IMG/VR virus record: IMGVR_UViG_3300044617_001342
Location: 1-52,749 of that record
Direction: 5' to 3' (one strand)
Origin: a virus
DNA: 52,749 nt
Shown: positions 7,816-16,111 of the stretch, one piece after another
Layout: the number at the start of each line of letters is the position of its first letter
Numbering within the stretch: position 1 is the first letter of the stretch
Notes under the pieces: model-generated
What the model was told of the DNA's origin: nothing
What the model saw: the letters and a program-made list of their open reading frames with translations, nothing else
Database searches by the model: none
Translations under genes and position numbers: made by a program

Positions 7816-10322
7816 TGAAATTTTATACTGCCTGTGCTTTGAAGGGGAACAAGGTTCTTGTTCGTGGTTATGACAATGGTGTTCGGTTTACCGACACCAT
7901 TGCTTATAAGCCATCCCTATACATTAAATCTGATAGCCAATCCAAGTACAGGACTCTCAACAATGTCAACGTCAAACGTATGAAGTTTGACACGTTGTAT
8001 GATTGCCGTCAATTCCTAGACCAATACAGAGACCTAGATGATTGCCCGATTTATGGAAACACTGATTTCGTCACTCAATATCTCATGGAGACTTATCCGA
8101 CTGAGGTGGAATACGATCTTTCCAAGATCAAAGTAGCCTACCTAGACTTGGAATGTGAGACTGAGGGAGGCTTCCCAGACCTAGACAATCCCAATGAACG
8201 AATCAATCTTGTGACTATTCGTATCTGCGGTGTCAACTATGTTCTTACTATGAAGCCACTTACCTTGCCAGACTGCAAGGTTGTTATGGTTACATCAGAG
8301 AAGGAACTGATCAAGAAAATCTTTGATATCCTTGCTAAGGAAGACATAGATATTCTTACCGGATGGAACATCAAACTCTTCGATATGCCCTATATAATAG
8401 GTAGGGCAAAGCTTTTCTTTGAGGAAAAAGAGATTCAGAGTTGGATGCCGTTTGGTTTGATGAAGATGCGTGAGACTAATATTGGTGGCAAGGATTACAA
8501 ACTCTTTGAGTTTCCCGGCTACACGATTCTAGACTACATGGATCTTTACAAGAAGTTCAGGCTTGTTCCCAGAGAAAGTTACGCTCTTAACTTTATTGCA
8601 AAGGCGGAACTAAATGCTCAAAAACTGGATTACAGCGAGTATGGATCTTTGCGGGAGTTCTATACAAAAGATTTTCAAAAGTTTGCGGAGTATAACGTAC
8701 AAGATGTCGTGCTGGTTGAACAGCTTGACAATAAGCTCCGACTGATTGATTTGGCGATCTCCATTGCCTATGAGGCAAAGATCACATTTGATACGGTCTT
8801 CTTTGCCACTCGGATCTGGGAGACCATTTGCTGTGACTATCTTGCAAAGCAATACATTGTTCCACCTCTAAAGACCAAGTATGCCAAGGATGAGCAGTTT
8901 GTTGGTGCATATGTCAAGGAAGTTGTACCGGGACTCTACAAGAACATAGTCAGTTTTGACGCAACTAGCCTGTATCCATCCATCATCATGTCATGGAACA
9001 TTTCTCCTGAAACTTGCATTCACAAAGATTCATCACTCAATGCTGATGATTTCCTTCGCAGCAAGCGTAAGGAGATTCCAGATATTATTGAAGATGCTGA
9101 AAGCCAGAATGCATGTGTTACATGCAATGGTTCTTTCTTCACCCGTAAAGTCAAGGGCTTTATTCCAATACTAATTGAGACCACTTTCAATCAGCGTAAG
9201 GAAGCCAAGAACAAGATGATGGAACTGAAAAAGGAATATGAGGAAACCAAGAACGCCGATCTTCTTCCACGTATCTCTGCTCTAGATATTCGTCAGACCG
9301 TAAAGAAAATTTTGGCAAACAGCCTGTATGGTTGCCTTGGTAATCCTGCATTTACATATTCATCTCCTGAACTGGCTACGGCTGTTACCGTGACTGGACA
9401 GGTGATTATTCGTACTGCTGAGAATTCCATGAATGACTATATCAACAAGGTAATGAAGAATGAAGAACCCAAAGATTACGTTATTGCAGTCGATACTGAT
9501 TCGGTCTATTTGAATCTTGATGAAGTTATCACAAAGGTTTCCAGCAAGACTCCGATTGAAGATATCACTTCTTTTGTAGATGACATTTGTGAAAACAATA
9601 TTCAGAAACAACTAAACAAGGTCATGAAAGATCTTACTGGTATGTTGGGCTGCAAAAATAATAAGATTTCTTTCAAGCGTGAAGCCATTGCTTCTGCCGG
9701 AATGTTTATTGCCAAGAAGCGGTATGCATTGCTTGTGCACGACAATGAAGGAATTAGATATGCCGAACCTCAATTGAAGATCATGGGACTGGAGACTGCA
9801 CGGAGCAGCACTCCTGCAGTAGTCCGCGATAAATTGAAGGATTGCATCATGATCATCCTGACCAAGACCCCCGAGGAGTTACGCGACTTTGTGAATATAT
9901 TCTCTGATGAATTTATGAAGATGCCTATAGAAGATGTCGCTGCTCCTCGGGGTGTCAAGGGTATTAGTAAATATACTGATTCCTCTGACATCTATAAGTC
10001 TGGTACTCCAATTGCCACCAAGGCTGCATTGTTACACAATGCATACACAAAGAAGATAAAGCTTGACAAGGAACTTCCACCCATCAAGGAAAACGATAAG
10101 ATCAAGTTTGTATTTGTTCGTGTTCCAAATCCATATGGCATGGGTGGCAGAGATGCCGTGATGGGATTCATTGGCAAGCCTCCTCCACAATTTAATCTTG
10201 AAAAGTATATTGATCGAAAGAAACAATTTGAAAAAACTTTTGGTGAGCCCCTAGACAATATTTTGCAGGCCATCAAGTGGTCGATAAATGAACAAGTCAC
10301 ACTTGAATCCTTCTTTGGTTGA
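7815..10322 (+). CDS. 43: Family B DNA polymerase (T4 gp43-like)
   Basis: Replicative DNA polymerase with 3'-5' proofreading, 835 residues. Exonuclease motifs: Exo I, YLDLECE near 108; Exo II, GWNIKLFDMPY near 183; Exo III, YNVQDVVLV near 292. Polymerase motifs: A, FDATSLYPS near 381; B, KKILANSLYG near 497; C, VDTDS near 559. All catalytic acidic residues are present. It opens the gp43-uvsX-gp41-gp61 replication run seen in T4-like phages. The next early promoter is embedded in its last codons. Sliding clamp and clamp loader are not in this window. Confidence 0.96.
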   Translation: MKFYTACALKGNKVLVRGYDNGVRFTDTIAYKPSLYIKSDSQSKYRTLNNVNVKRMKFDTLYDCRQFLDQYRDLDDCPIYGNTDFVTQYLMETYPTEVEYDLSKIKVAYLDLECETEGGFPDLDNPNERINLVTIRICGVNYVLTMKPLTLPDCKVVMVTSEKELIKKIFDILAKEDIDILTGWNIKLFDMPYIIGRAKLFFEEKEIQSWMPFGLMKMRETNIGGKDYKLFEFPGYTILDYMDLYKKFRLVPRESYALNFIAKAELNAQKLDYSEYGSLREFYTKDFQKFAEYNVQDVVLVEQLDNKLRLIDLAISIAYEAKITFDTVFFATRIWETICCDYLAKQYIVPPLKTKYAKDEQFVGAYVKEVVPGLYKNIVSFDATSLYPSIIMSWNISPETCIHKDSSLNADDFLRSKRKEIPDIIEDAESQNACVTCNGSFFTRKVKGFIPILIETTFNQRKEAKNKMMELKKEYEETKNADLLPRISALDIRQTVKKILANSLYGCLGNPAFTYSSPELATAVTVTGQVIIRTAENSMNDYINKVMKNEEPKDYVIAVDTDSVYLNLDEVITKVSSKTPIEDITSFVDDICENNIQKQLNKVMKDLTGMLGCKNNKISFKREAIASAGMFIAKKRYALLVHDNEGIRYAEPQLKIMGLETARSSTPAVVRDKLKDCIMIILTKTPEELRDFVNIFSDEFMKMPIEDVAAPRGVKGISKYTDSSDIYKSGTPIATKAALLHNAYTKKIKLDKELPPIKENDKIKFVFVRVPNPYGMGGRDAVMGFIGKPPPQFNLEKYIDRKKQFEKTFGEPLDNILQAIKWSINEQVTLESFFG

Positions 10323-10330
10323 GGTATAAT
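10303..10330 (+). promoter_or_regulatory. Early sigma70-like promoter
   Basis: TTGAAT, 16-bp spacer, TATAAT, embedded in the 3' end of the polymerase gene. The downstream ATG (10337) is 6 nt from the -10 box. Confidence 0.72.
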
Positions 10331-10336
10331 ACAAAT

Positions 10337-10588
10337 ATGGGTAAAATTAAATATACACAAAGTCCGCAATTGACTAAACAAGACATTGATTTTGATGAAC
10401 TTCTTACAGACATCAGAAAAGACATGAAGAGACCTAGATATCAGTCAAAGCATACTCATGTAGATTTTGAAGTATTCAAACTAAAAGATGCAATAATTAA
10501 ACAGTTGCAAGAAGAAGTTAAAAATTTGAAAGAAGAAATCGAAGATCTCAAGACTGATCTAAAGTCTATGATTGAAATGGAAAGTTAA
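10337..10588 (+). CDS. Small coiled-coil early protein
   Basis: An 83-residue protein with a C-terminal heptad-rich Lys/Glu helix (KQLQEEVKNLKEEIEDLKTDLKSM) predicted to form a coiled coil. Start MGKIKY is chosen because it sits 6 nt after a TATAAT box; a more upstream TTG is less likely. It lies between polymerase and recombinase genes. Function unknown. Confidence 0.7.
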   Translation: MGKIKYTQSPQLTKQDIDFDELLTDIRKDMKRPRYQSKHTHVDFEVFKLKDAIIKQLQEEVKNLKEEIEDLKTDLKSMIEMES

Positions 10589-10591
10589 GAA

Positions 10592-10876
10592 ATGATAAAG
10601 AAATTTAAATCTAGATACGGTGATGAACGAATTCTCACACTTCTTGAAAACGGATCTTACAAGGTCGAAGGTCGGACTATATATACTCGCCACGGTGATG
10701 GGCTATTTGATTTTGAAGGTGGTCCATGCTATATGGTTGGGGATAGACTACTTGACGTTGATGATGACTTAATCATTGAATCACTAACAATTGATCATAG
10801 CATAGACAAAGAAGACTACGCTGCTGTTATTATTAATACAAGAAAGGCAAAGCGTGGAAAATCAAAAATTTGCTGA
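10592..10876 (+). CDS. Early hypothetical protein
   Basis: A 94-residue acidic protein (MIKKFKSRYGDERILTLLENGSYKVEGRTIYTRHG..) that starts three bases after the preceding stop. Its end overlaps the next gene in another frame. The 'GSYKVEGRTIYTRHGDG' segment looks beta-rich. No family recognised. Confidence 0.65.
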   Translation: MIKKFKSRYGDERILTLLENGSYKVEGRTIYTRHGDGLFDFEGGPCYMVGDRLLDVDDDLIIESLTIDHSIDKEDYAAVIINTRKAKRGKSKIC

Positions 10877-11093
10877 TGAAAACCCAATAATAAAATTTTC
10901 TAATGATGAAGTTAGCAAAATAATGTTGGCCAAGTATGATACTGAATCATTAGAAGATAGACTAGATGTTGTTGCTATGTCGCAAATGTTTTCTTTTTGG
11001 TTGCATGTCCAAGAAGTTTTACTAGATGCTTCGGCAGAAATTAAAAAACTTAAACAACAAATTAAAGAATTGGAAGAAAAAAATGGCAAGTAA
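10854..11093 (+). CDS. Early hypothetical protein with C-terminal coiled coil
   Basis: A 79-residue protein with a GTG start at 10854, overlapping the previous gene by 23 bp. The C-terminus is a Lys/Glu helix (SAEIKKLKQQIKELEEKNGK). The preceding small protein also ends in a coiled coil. Function unknown; the start codon is the only one that gives full length. Confidence 0.6.
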   Translation: MENQKFADENPIIKFSNDEVSKIMLAKYDTESLEDRLDVVAMSQMFSFWLHVQEVLLDASAEIKKLKQQIKELEEKNGK

Positions 11094-11442
11094 AAAGAAG
11101 AAGATGCCTAAGTTGCTTAGATATCGTCGTCTATATGATGTCCTCACAGAATCTGAAACAGATTTTAAGAGTCGCATTACTGGGATGCCCGTATATCTTT
11201 TATTGAGTGAACATAGGTTGATTAGTGAGCAATATGGTGTAGAATCATTTAAGGTTAATGATCAGTTGACAGACAGAGTATCTAAAATTTATGATAGACT
11301 GTCTCTTGTTCAAAAAGAAATCATGCAGACCTTTCATAACATGAATGATCAGTTGATGATATCCGATTATTATGCTGATCAAGCATACACAAAGAAAGAA
11401 AAGGAAAAGAATGTCGAAGTATCTACAAAATCTACTAAGTAA
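11083..11442 (+). CDS. Basic early hypothetical protein upstream of uvsX
   Basis: A 119-residue protein starting MASKKKKMPKLLRYRRLYDVLTE, overlapping the preceding gene by 11 bp and the uvsX start by 32 bp. The Lys/Arg-rich N-terminus could bind nucleic acid; the rest is helical. Its position inside the recombination/replication run suggests a replication accessory, but I recognise no family. Confidence 0.65.
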   Translation: MASKKKKMPKLLRYRRLYDVLTESETDFKSRITGMPVYLLLSEHRLISEQYGVESFKVNDQLTDRVSKIYDRLSLVQKEIMQTFHNMNDQLMISDYYADQAYTKKEKEKNVEVSTKSTK

Positions 11443-12439
11443 AATTAACAACCCCGATGCATCAATTGTTGCCGATGGCATTGATGGTGCAGACGTAACT
11501 GGGTTCATTGACACGGGCTCATATGTATTGAATGCCCTACTGTCTGGATCTATATATGGTGGGCTTCCAAATAACAAGATTTCTTGTCTGGCTGGAGATC
11601 CCGCAACTGGAAAGACTTTTTATGCAATTGGAATGGCTACGCAGTTCCTTAAAGACCACAAAGACGGGCTTGTCATGTACTTTGACACGGAGCAAGCAGT
11701 CACTTCAGACATGTTTGAATCCAGAGGGATTGACACCAAAAGAATTGCGGTTGTTCCTGTTGCAACAATCGAAGAATTCAGGACACAGGCTCTCCAGATC
11801 GTCAATGAAGTTAATGAGACACCTGAAGAGGAACGCAAGCCAATCTTTATGGTTCTTGATTCTCTGGGAATGTTATCGACAAAGAAGGAAATGAGCGACA
11901 CTGCTGAAGGCAAGGATGTTCGTGACATGACCAAGGCTCAGGTCACCAAGGGTGCTTTCCGTGTTCTTACAATTAAGCTTGGTAAGGCCAAGATTCCTCT
12001 TCTTCTTACCAACCACACTTATCAAGTAATTGGTTCTTATGTTCCTACCAAGGATCTCAGCGGTGGCGTTGGCCTGAAGTATGCAGCCAGTAACATCATC
12101 ATGCTTTCTAAGAGCAAGGATAAGACAGACGAAGGCGTAGTTGGAAACTTTATTAAGTGCACAAATTACAAAAATCGTTTTGTTAAAGAGAACATGCACG
12201 TTGAGACACGCTTAAACTATACTTCAGGTCTCAGCCGTTATTATGGCTTGACTGAATTTGCAATCAAGTATGGTATCTTCAAGAAGGTATCCACTCGCGT
12301 AGAACTTCCCGATGGCAGCAAGGTCTTTGAAAAAAATATTGATGAAGAGCCTGAGAAGTACTTCACCAAGGATATTCTAGATAAGTTGGACGCACAGATT
12401 CAAAAGGAATTCAAGTATGGAAAAGGCTCCGAAGTATAA
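11411..12439 (+). CDS. uvsX: UvsX/RecA-like recombinase
   Basis: Strand-exchange ATPase for recombination-dependent replication and repair in T4-like phages. 342 residues from MSKYLQNLL. Walker A, GDPATGKT near 62; Walker B, IFMVLDS near 146; a RecA-like 'LSGGVGLKYAASNIIML' DNA-binding loop region follows near 216. The start is the ATG within the end of the preceding gene. The next small gene begins inside its last codons. Confidence 0.95.
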   Translation: MSKYLQNLLSKINNPDASIVADGIDGADVTGFIDTGSYVLNALLSGSIYGGLPNNKISCLAGDPATGKTFYAIGMATQFLKDHKDGLVMYFDTEQAVTSDMFESRGIDTKRIAVVPVATIEEFRTQALQIVNEVNETPEEERKPIFMVLDSLGMLSTKKEMSDTAEGKDVRDMTKAQVTKGAFRVLTIKLGKAKIPLLLTNHTYQVIGSYVPTKDLSGGVGLKYAASNIIMLSKSKDKTDEGVVGNFIKCTNYKNRFVKENMHVETRLNYTSGLSRYYGLTEFAIKYGIFKKVSTRVELPDGSKVFEKNIDEEPEKYFTKDILDKLDAQIQKEFKYGKGSEV

Positions 12440-12740
12440 ATTTTTATCAGAAGTATCCACTGATGTTTCACAGACTTGTCCGATTTTAATTATTGAAGGA
12501 AAGTTTGAAGGAATTGTTTATCGATATGGACAAATTTCTTTTAAAGAAACTGATGATGGTGATTTGAATGTTATGATGGATATTGAAATGATTACAGCAC
12601 CTGAAGGTTTCAATCAGCAAGATAAAGATTTTACAGATGTTGCTGGTGAAATATTTGTTAATATTGTAGAGAATCAAGTAGAGTCGGAACCGAGCGATCT
12701 TGAAGCCGATGTTCATGAAGATTCTCTGGACAAACCCTAA
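12417..12740 (+). CDS. Conserved-looking early phage protein
   Basis: A 107-residue acidic protein (MEKAPKYKFLSEVSTDVSQTCPILIIEGKFEG..) overlapping the uvsX end by 23 bp. An N-terminal beta domain ends near residue 85, followed by an acidic tail (ESEPSDLEADVHEDSLDKP). Co-location between recombinase and helicase suggests a replisome accessory. Family not recognised. Confidence 0.65.
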   Translation: MEKAPKYKFLSEVSTDVSQTCPILIIEGKFEGIVYRYGQISFKETDDGDLNVMMDIEMITAPEGFNQQDKDFTDVAGEIFVNIVENQVESEPSDLEADVHEDSLDKP

Positions 12741-12754
12741 ATCAGTGATATACT
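12727..12754 (+). promoter_or_regulatory. Early sigma70-like promoter for helicase
   Basis: TGGACA, 16-bp spacer, TATACT. The helicase ATG (12761) is 6 nt from the -10 box. Confidence 0.7.
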
Positions 12755-12760
12755 AAAAAC

Positions 12761-14179
12761 ATGGAAACAGTTATTCTAAAGAACTTGGTCCTCAATGAGG
12801 ACTATGCTCGCAAAGTTGTTCCGTTCCTTCAGGATGAATACTTTCACGACAAGGCCGAGAAAACGGTCTTTAATATCGTAAGCAAGTTCATTCTAAAGTA
12901 CAACAACATTCCAACCAAGGATGCTATTCTCATCTCTCTAGGAGATGAGAAGGGCCTTGGAGAAATGGAATTCAAGAAGTGCTCGTCTATTGCAGACGAA
13001 ATGTACAAGGAAGGTGAGAAGTCAGACACTAACTGGCTTGTGGAGAACACCGAAAAGTTCTGCAAAGAAAAGGCCATCTACAATGGTATCATGGCCTCCA
13101 TCGGTATCATTGAAGGTAAAGATAAGGAGCAAACCCAAAATGCAATTCCTGAGATTATGTCTAAAGCCCTTTCAGTATCCTTTGATACAAGAGTTGGGCA
13201 TGATTTCCTTGAAGATGTGGATGAGCGGTATGAATATTATCACCGCGTCGAAGAGAGAACTCCATTCGATCTGGAAATGTTTAATGTCATTACCAGAGGT
13301 GGTGTACGCAAGAAGACGCTGAACGTTGTCATGGCAGCATCTGGTGTTGGTAAGAGTGCATTCCTCTGCCATCATGCAGCAGCCTGCCTATCTCAAAACA
13401 TGAATGTTCTGTACATCACGCTTGAGATGGCTGAAGAGGAAATCGCCAAGCGAATTGATGCCAATCTTTTAGATACAGACATGCATGTTCTTGAGCAGAT
13501 GCCTCTTAAGCAGTACGAGAGCAAGGTTGATAATCTTAAGCGCACTTGCCGGGGTAAGCTTATCATCAAGGAATATCCTACTGCTGCTGCAAACGTGACT
13601 CACTTCAGAGTTCTCATGGAAGAACTGAAGATCAAGAAAAAGTTTGTGCCTGATGTTATCTTTGTAGATTATCTGAACATCTGCTCCTGTGCTCGTTTCA
13701 AGATGGGCAACGGAATGAATAGTTACACTTACGTCAAGGGCATTGCAGAAGAACTTCGTGGTATCGCCAAGCAGTTCAATGTTCCTCTCTGGACGGCTAC
13801 TCAAGTCAATCGTGAAGGTGCGAAGAGCAGCGACATGGAGATGACAGATACCTCGGAAAGCTTTGGTCTGCCTCAGACTGCAGACTTCTTCTTTGCTCTG
13901 ATTGAGAATGAAGAACTCGCTGAAGCCGGCCAACTGGTTGTCAAGCAACTAAAAAACCGTGGTAATGATACCACAAAGAATCGTAAGTTCCTAGTTGGCG
14001 TAAACAAATCCAAGATGAAATTTTATGATGTTGACAACTCCAGCAATAATCTTGTTGAAGCCAACAACACAGGTGAAGAAGGATTTGGTTCGGGTTCAGA
14101 TCCGATTACGTTTGATCCAAAATTTGGTAAGAAGAAGAACAAGGCAGTCAACTGGACTTTTGAAGACGCTGCAAAATGA
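12761..14179 (+). CDS. 41: Replicative DnaB-like helicase (T4 gp41-like)
   Basis: Hexameric 5'-3' DNA helicase that moves with the primase at the fork. 472 residues. RecA-like core with Walker A AASGVGKSAFL near 192, ITLEMAEEEIAKR near 223, Walker B VIFVDYLN near 299, and a switch/arginine region WTATQVNRE near 345 (DnaB-type motif 4). The N-terminal helical domain is short, as in gp41. Its last codons overlap the primase start (ATGA). Confidence 0.93.
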   Translation: METVILKNLVLNEDYARKVVPFLQDEYFHDKAEKTVFNIVSKFILKYNNIPTKDAILISLGDEKGLGEMEFKKCSSIADEMYKEGEKSDTNWLVENTEKFCKEKAIYNGIMASIGIIEGKDKEQTQNAIPEIMSKALSVSFDTRVGHDFLEDVDERYEYYHRVEERTPFDLEMFNVITRGGVRKKTLNVVMAASGVGKSAFLCHHAAACLSQNMNVLYITLEMAEEEIAKRIDANLLDTDMHVLEQMPLKQYESKVDNLKRTCRGKLIIKEYPTAAANVTHFRVLMEELKIKKKFVPDVIFVDYLNICSCARFKMGNGMNSYTYVKGIAEELRGIAKQFNVPLWTATQVNREGAKSSDMEMTDTSESFGLPQTADFFFALIENEELAEAGQLVVKQLKNRGNDTTKNRKFLVGVNKSKMKFYDVDNSSNNLVEANNTGEEGFGSGSDPITFDPKFGKKKNKAVNWTFEDAAK

Positions 14180-15162
14180 GCATATATATTGATAAGAAAT
14201 ATGTGAACATGGTTTCTGGAGCCCTTCAGAAGTTTAAGTGGAAGAAAGACAACCTAGCCACATGCAGATGTTTCGCATGTGGTGACTCAAAGAAAAATAG
14301 ATCCAAGACAAGGGGATATTTCTTTGAGAACAAGGGAAAATATGTTTACAAATGTCACAATTGCGGTATTGCTTGTAATTTATATTCTGTTCTTGAAAGT
14401 GTCAGCCCATCTCTCTGCAAGGAGTATGCGTTTGAAAACTTCAAAGACAAAAATCCAGAGCCGATTGAACGAGAGGAAACAGTTGTGCGTCAGCCTATGT
14501 TCACGAATCTCGGAACCCGGCTCGACTTGCTCGACCCAACTCATAAGGCAGTAAAATATGTTAAATCTAGAGAAATTCCTGAAGAAAAGTATTGCAATTT
14601 TTATTACTGCTCTGATTTCAGTCGGATCATGGCGGATTTTGACCGTGAAGGAACCAAGGAAGACAGACTCGTCATACCGTTCTATGACGAGGATGGGTCA
14701 CTACTTGGCGTACAGGGGAGATCCTTTGAAGAAAAGAAAGACTCCATTCGATACATCACGCTCAAGAAAGACGGCGAAGAACGGCTTTGGTACAACCTAG
14801 ATAAAGTAGACCCTCGGGAAACTGTATATGTTACTGAGGGTCCGATTGACTCCATGTTCATTCCCAATGGAGTGGCAATGCAAGGTGCTGGCTGGCTTGA
14901 TACGATGCCTGCAAAGATTGCAAAGTCAAAGATTGTGTTTGTGTTTGACAACGAGCCTAGAAACTTTGAGATTGTCAACCTGATTGGTAGATATATTGAC
15001 GCCGGACGAAATGTAGTAATCTGGCCAGATGAAATAGAAAAGAAAGATGTCAATGACATGGTAAAGGTTTATGGAACAAATCTTACCATGAAGCTGATTA
15101 TCAACAATGTTTATTCTGGACTAAAAGCCAAAATGAAGTATACTTACTGGAAGAAGGTTTAA
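14176..15162 (+). CDS. 61: DNA primase (T4 gp61-like, DnaG type)
   Basis: Synthesises RNA primers for lagging-strand replication. 328 residues. An N-terminal zinc-binding domain is seen near 29-60 (CRCFACGDSKK, YVYKCHNCG). Then comes a Toprim core with YVTEGPIDSMF near 216 and a metal-binding FVFDNEP near 255. Coupled to the helicase gene by a four-base overlap, matching the functional primosome pair. Confidence 0.92.
   Translation: MSIYIDKKYVNMVSGALQKFKWKKDNLATCRCFACGDSKKNRSKTRGYFFENKGKYVYKCHNCGIACNLYSVLESVSPSLCKEYAFENFKDKNPEPIEREETVVRQPMFTNLGTRLDLLDPTHKAVKYVKSREIPEEKYCNFYYCSDFSRIMADFDREGTKEDRLVIPFYDEDGSLLGVQGRSFEEKKDSIRYITLKKDGEERLWYNLDKVDPRETVYVTEGPIDSMFIPNGVAMQGAGWLDTMPAKIAKSKIVFVFDNEPRNFEIVNLIGRYIDAGRNVVIWPDEIEKKDVNDMVKVYGTNLTMKLIINNVYSGLKAKMKYTYWKKV
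15117..15144 (+). promoter_or_regulatory. Possible early promoter inside primase end
   Basis: TGGACT, 16-bp spacer, TATACT, with the same geometry as the other early promoters. Here the ATG (15164) is 19 nt away and is preceded by an AAGAAGG Shine-Dalgarno. Confidence 0.5.
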
Positions 15163-15163
15163 A

Positions 15164-15391
15164 ATGGATGATAACGAAGACATGACAGAAGAAGATATCT
15201 TAAAGGCTAGTGAAGCCTATCTTACTTTTGTGCAGCGATTCGGTGAATACGTAAAAGAGATGGACCCAGGTCTGTGGTCCCGAGCACGAGAATACGCTGC
15301 GGACTTCACAAAGATTGATGGTGTGAGAGTTGAACTTGTAGATGAGGATGAAGATGACCGAGATACAGAACATAAAAATGGAGCAGACTAA
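15164..15391 (+). CDS. Small acidic early protein
   Basis: A 75-residue acidic, helical protein (MDDNEDMTEEDILKASEAYLTFVQRF..) with a strongly acidic C-terminus (VDEDEDDRDTEHK). The clear Shine-Dalgarno AAGAAGG is 8 nt upstream. It overlaps the ThyX start. Function unknown; acidic small proteins in this position are often regulators or inhibitors, but that is speculation. Confidence 0.65.
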   Translation: MDDNEDMTEEDILKASEAYLTFVQRFGEYVKEMDPGLWSRAREYAADFTKIDGVRVELVDEDEDDRDTEHKNGAD

Positions 15392-16088
15392 GTACTTTGT
15401 CCTAGATCACGGACACGTTGATCTAGTGGACTATATGGGCTCTGATCTGAGTGTTGTTAATGCTGCAAGAGTTTCTTTCAATAAAGAAAGTTCTTGGCAG
15501 AGCGATCCTAATTGGACAGGCTTCAATAAAAAAGAACTGTCTGAGAGAGACGCAAAGCTTATTCGTTATCTTGCAAAGCACAATCACTTCACTCCATTCT
15601 GCCATGCACAAATTAGTTTGCGCATCAAGTGCCCAATCTTTGTTCGTGCACAACTTGGCAAGCATCAGATTGGTCTTGTGATGAATGAGGTCAGTCGTAG
15701 GTATGTCACCTATGAGCCTGAGATCTATACTCCACTGTGGAGAAGTTCTCCTACTGATGGAGCAAAGCAAGGCAGCAGTGGTCCAATCGAAGATATGGAT
15801 ACATGCATCAAACTTCGTCAGGAGTATGATGGCGTTGCAAAAGAATGTTTGGATCTTTACAATAAACTTTTGGCCGATGGTGTTGCTCCTGAACAGGCGC
15901 GTTCAATATTGCCACAAGGAACTTATACGGAATTTGTGTGGACTGGTTCTCTCTATGCATTTGCCCGCGTTTATAACTTGAGAATCGATGCACATGCCCA
16001 ATGGGAAATTCAAGAATACGCAAAAGCAATTGATAAATTAATTGCTCCTATTTTCCCGGTTTCGTGGCAAACTCTAACAACTAAATAA
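15378..16088 (+). CDS. thyX: Flavin-dependent thymidylate synthase
   Basis: Makes dTMP from dUMP using methylene-tetrahydrofolate and reduced FAD, working downstream of dUTPase. 236 residues from MEQTKYF. The signature loop near 94-108 reads KHQIGLVMNEVSRRY. In the ThyX consensus RHRxxSxNExSxRY the first residues are Arg-His-Arg and the sixth is Ser; here they are Lys-His-Gln, but the NExSxRY part is intact. HFTPFCHAQ and the C-terminal DAHAQWEIQEYA also fit. The start was chosen to limit overlap with the previous gene. Confidence 0.9.
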   Translation: MEQTKYFVLDHGHVDLVDYMGSDLSVVNAARVSFNKESSWQSDPNWTGFNKKELSERDAKLIRYLAKHNHFTPFCHAQISLRIKCPIFVRAQLGKHQIGLVMNEVSRRYVTYEPEIYTPLWRSSPTDGAKQGSSGPIEDMDTCIKLRQEYDGVAKECLDLYNKLLADGVAPEQARSILPQGTYTEFVWTGSLYAFARVYNLRIDAHAQWEIQEYAKAIDKLIAPIFPVSWQTLTTK

Positions 16089-16111
16089 GACACCCACTTA
16101 AGGATTTAACT

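Noticed and set aside
8593-10381. Several minus-strand ORFs inside the DNA polymerase gene
   Set aside because: They are antisense shadows of a clearly conserved gene, without promoters, RBS or recognisable domains.
16080-16087. Possible late box ACTAAATA before nrdJ
   Set aside because: It is made by the last codons of thyX, lies 24 nt from the ATG, and nrdJ belongs to the early nucleotide block. Not strong enough to list.
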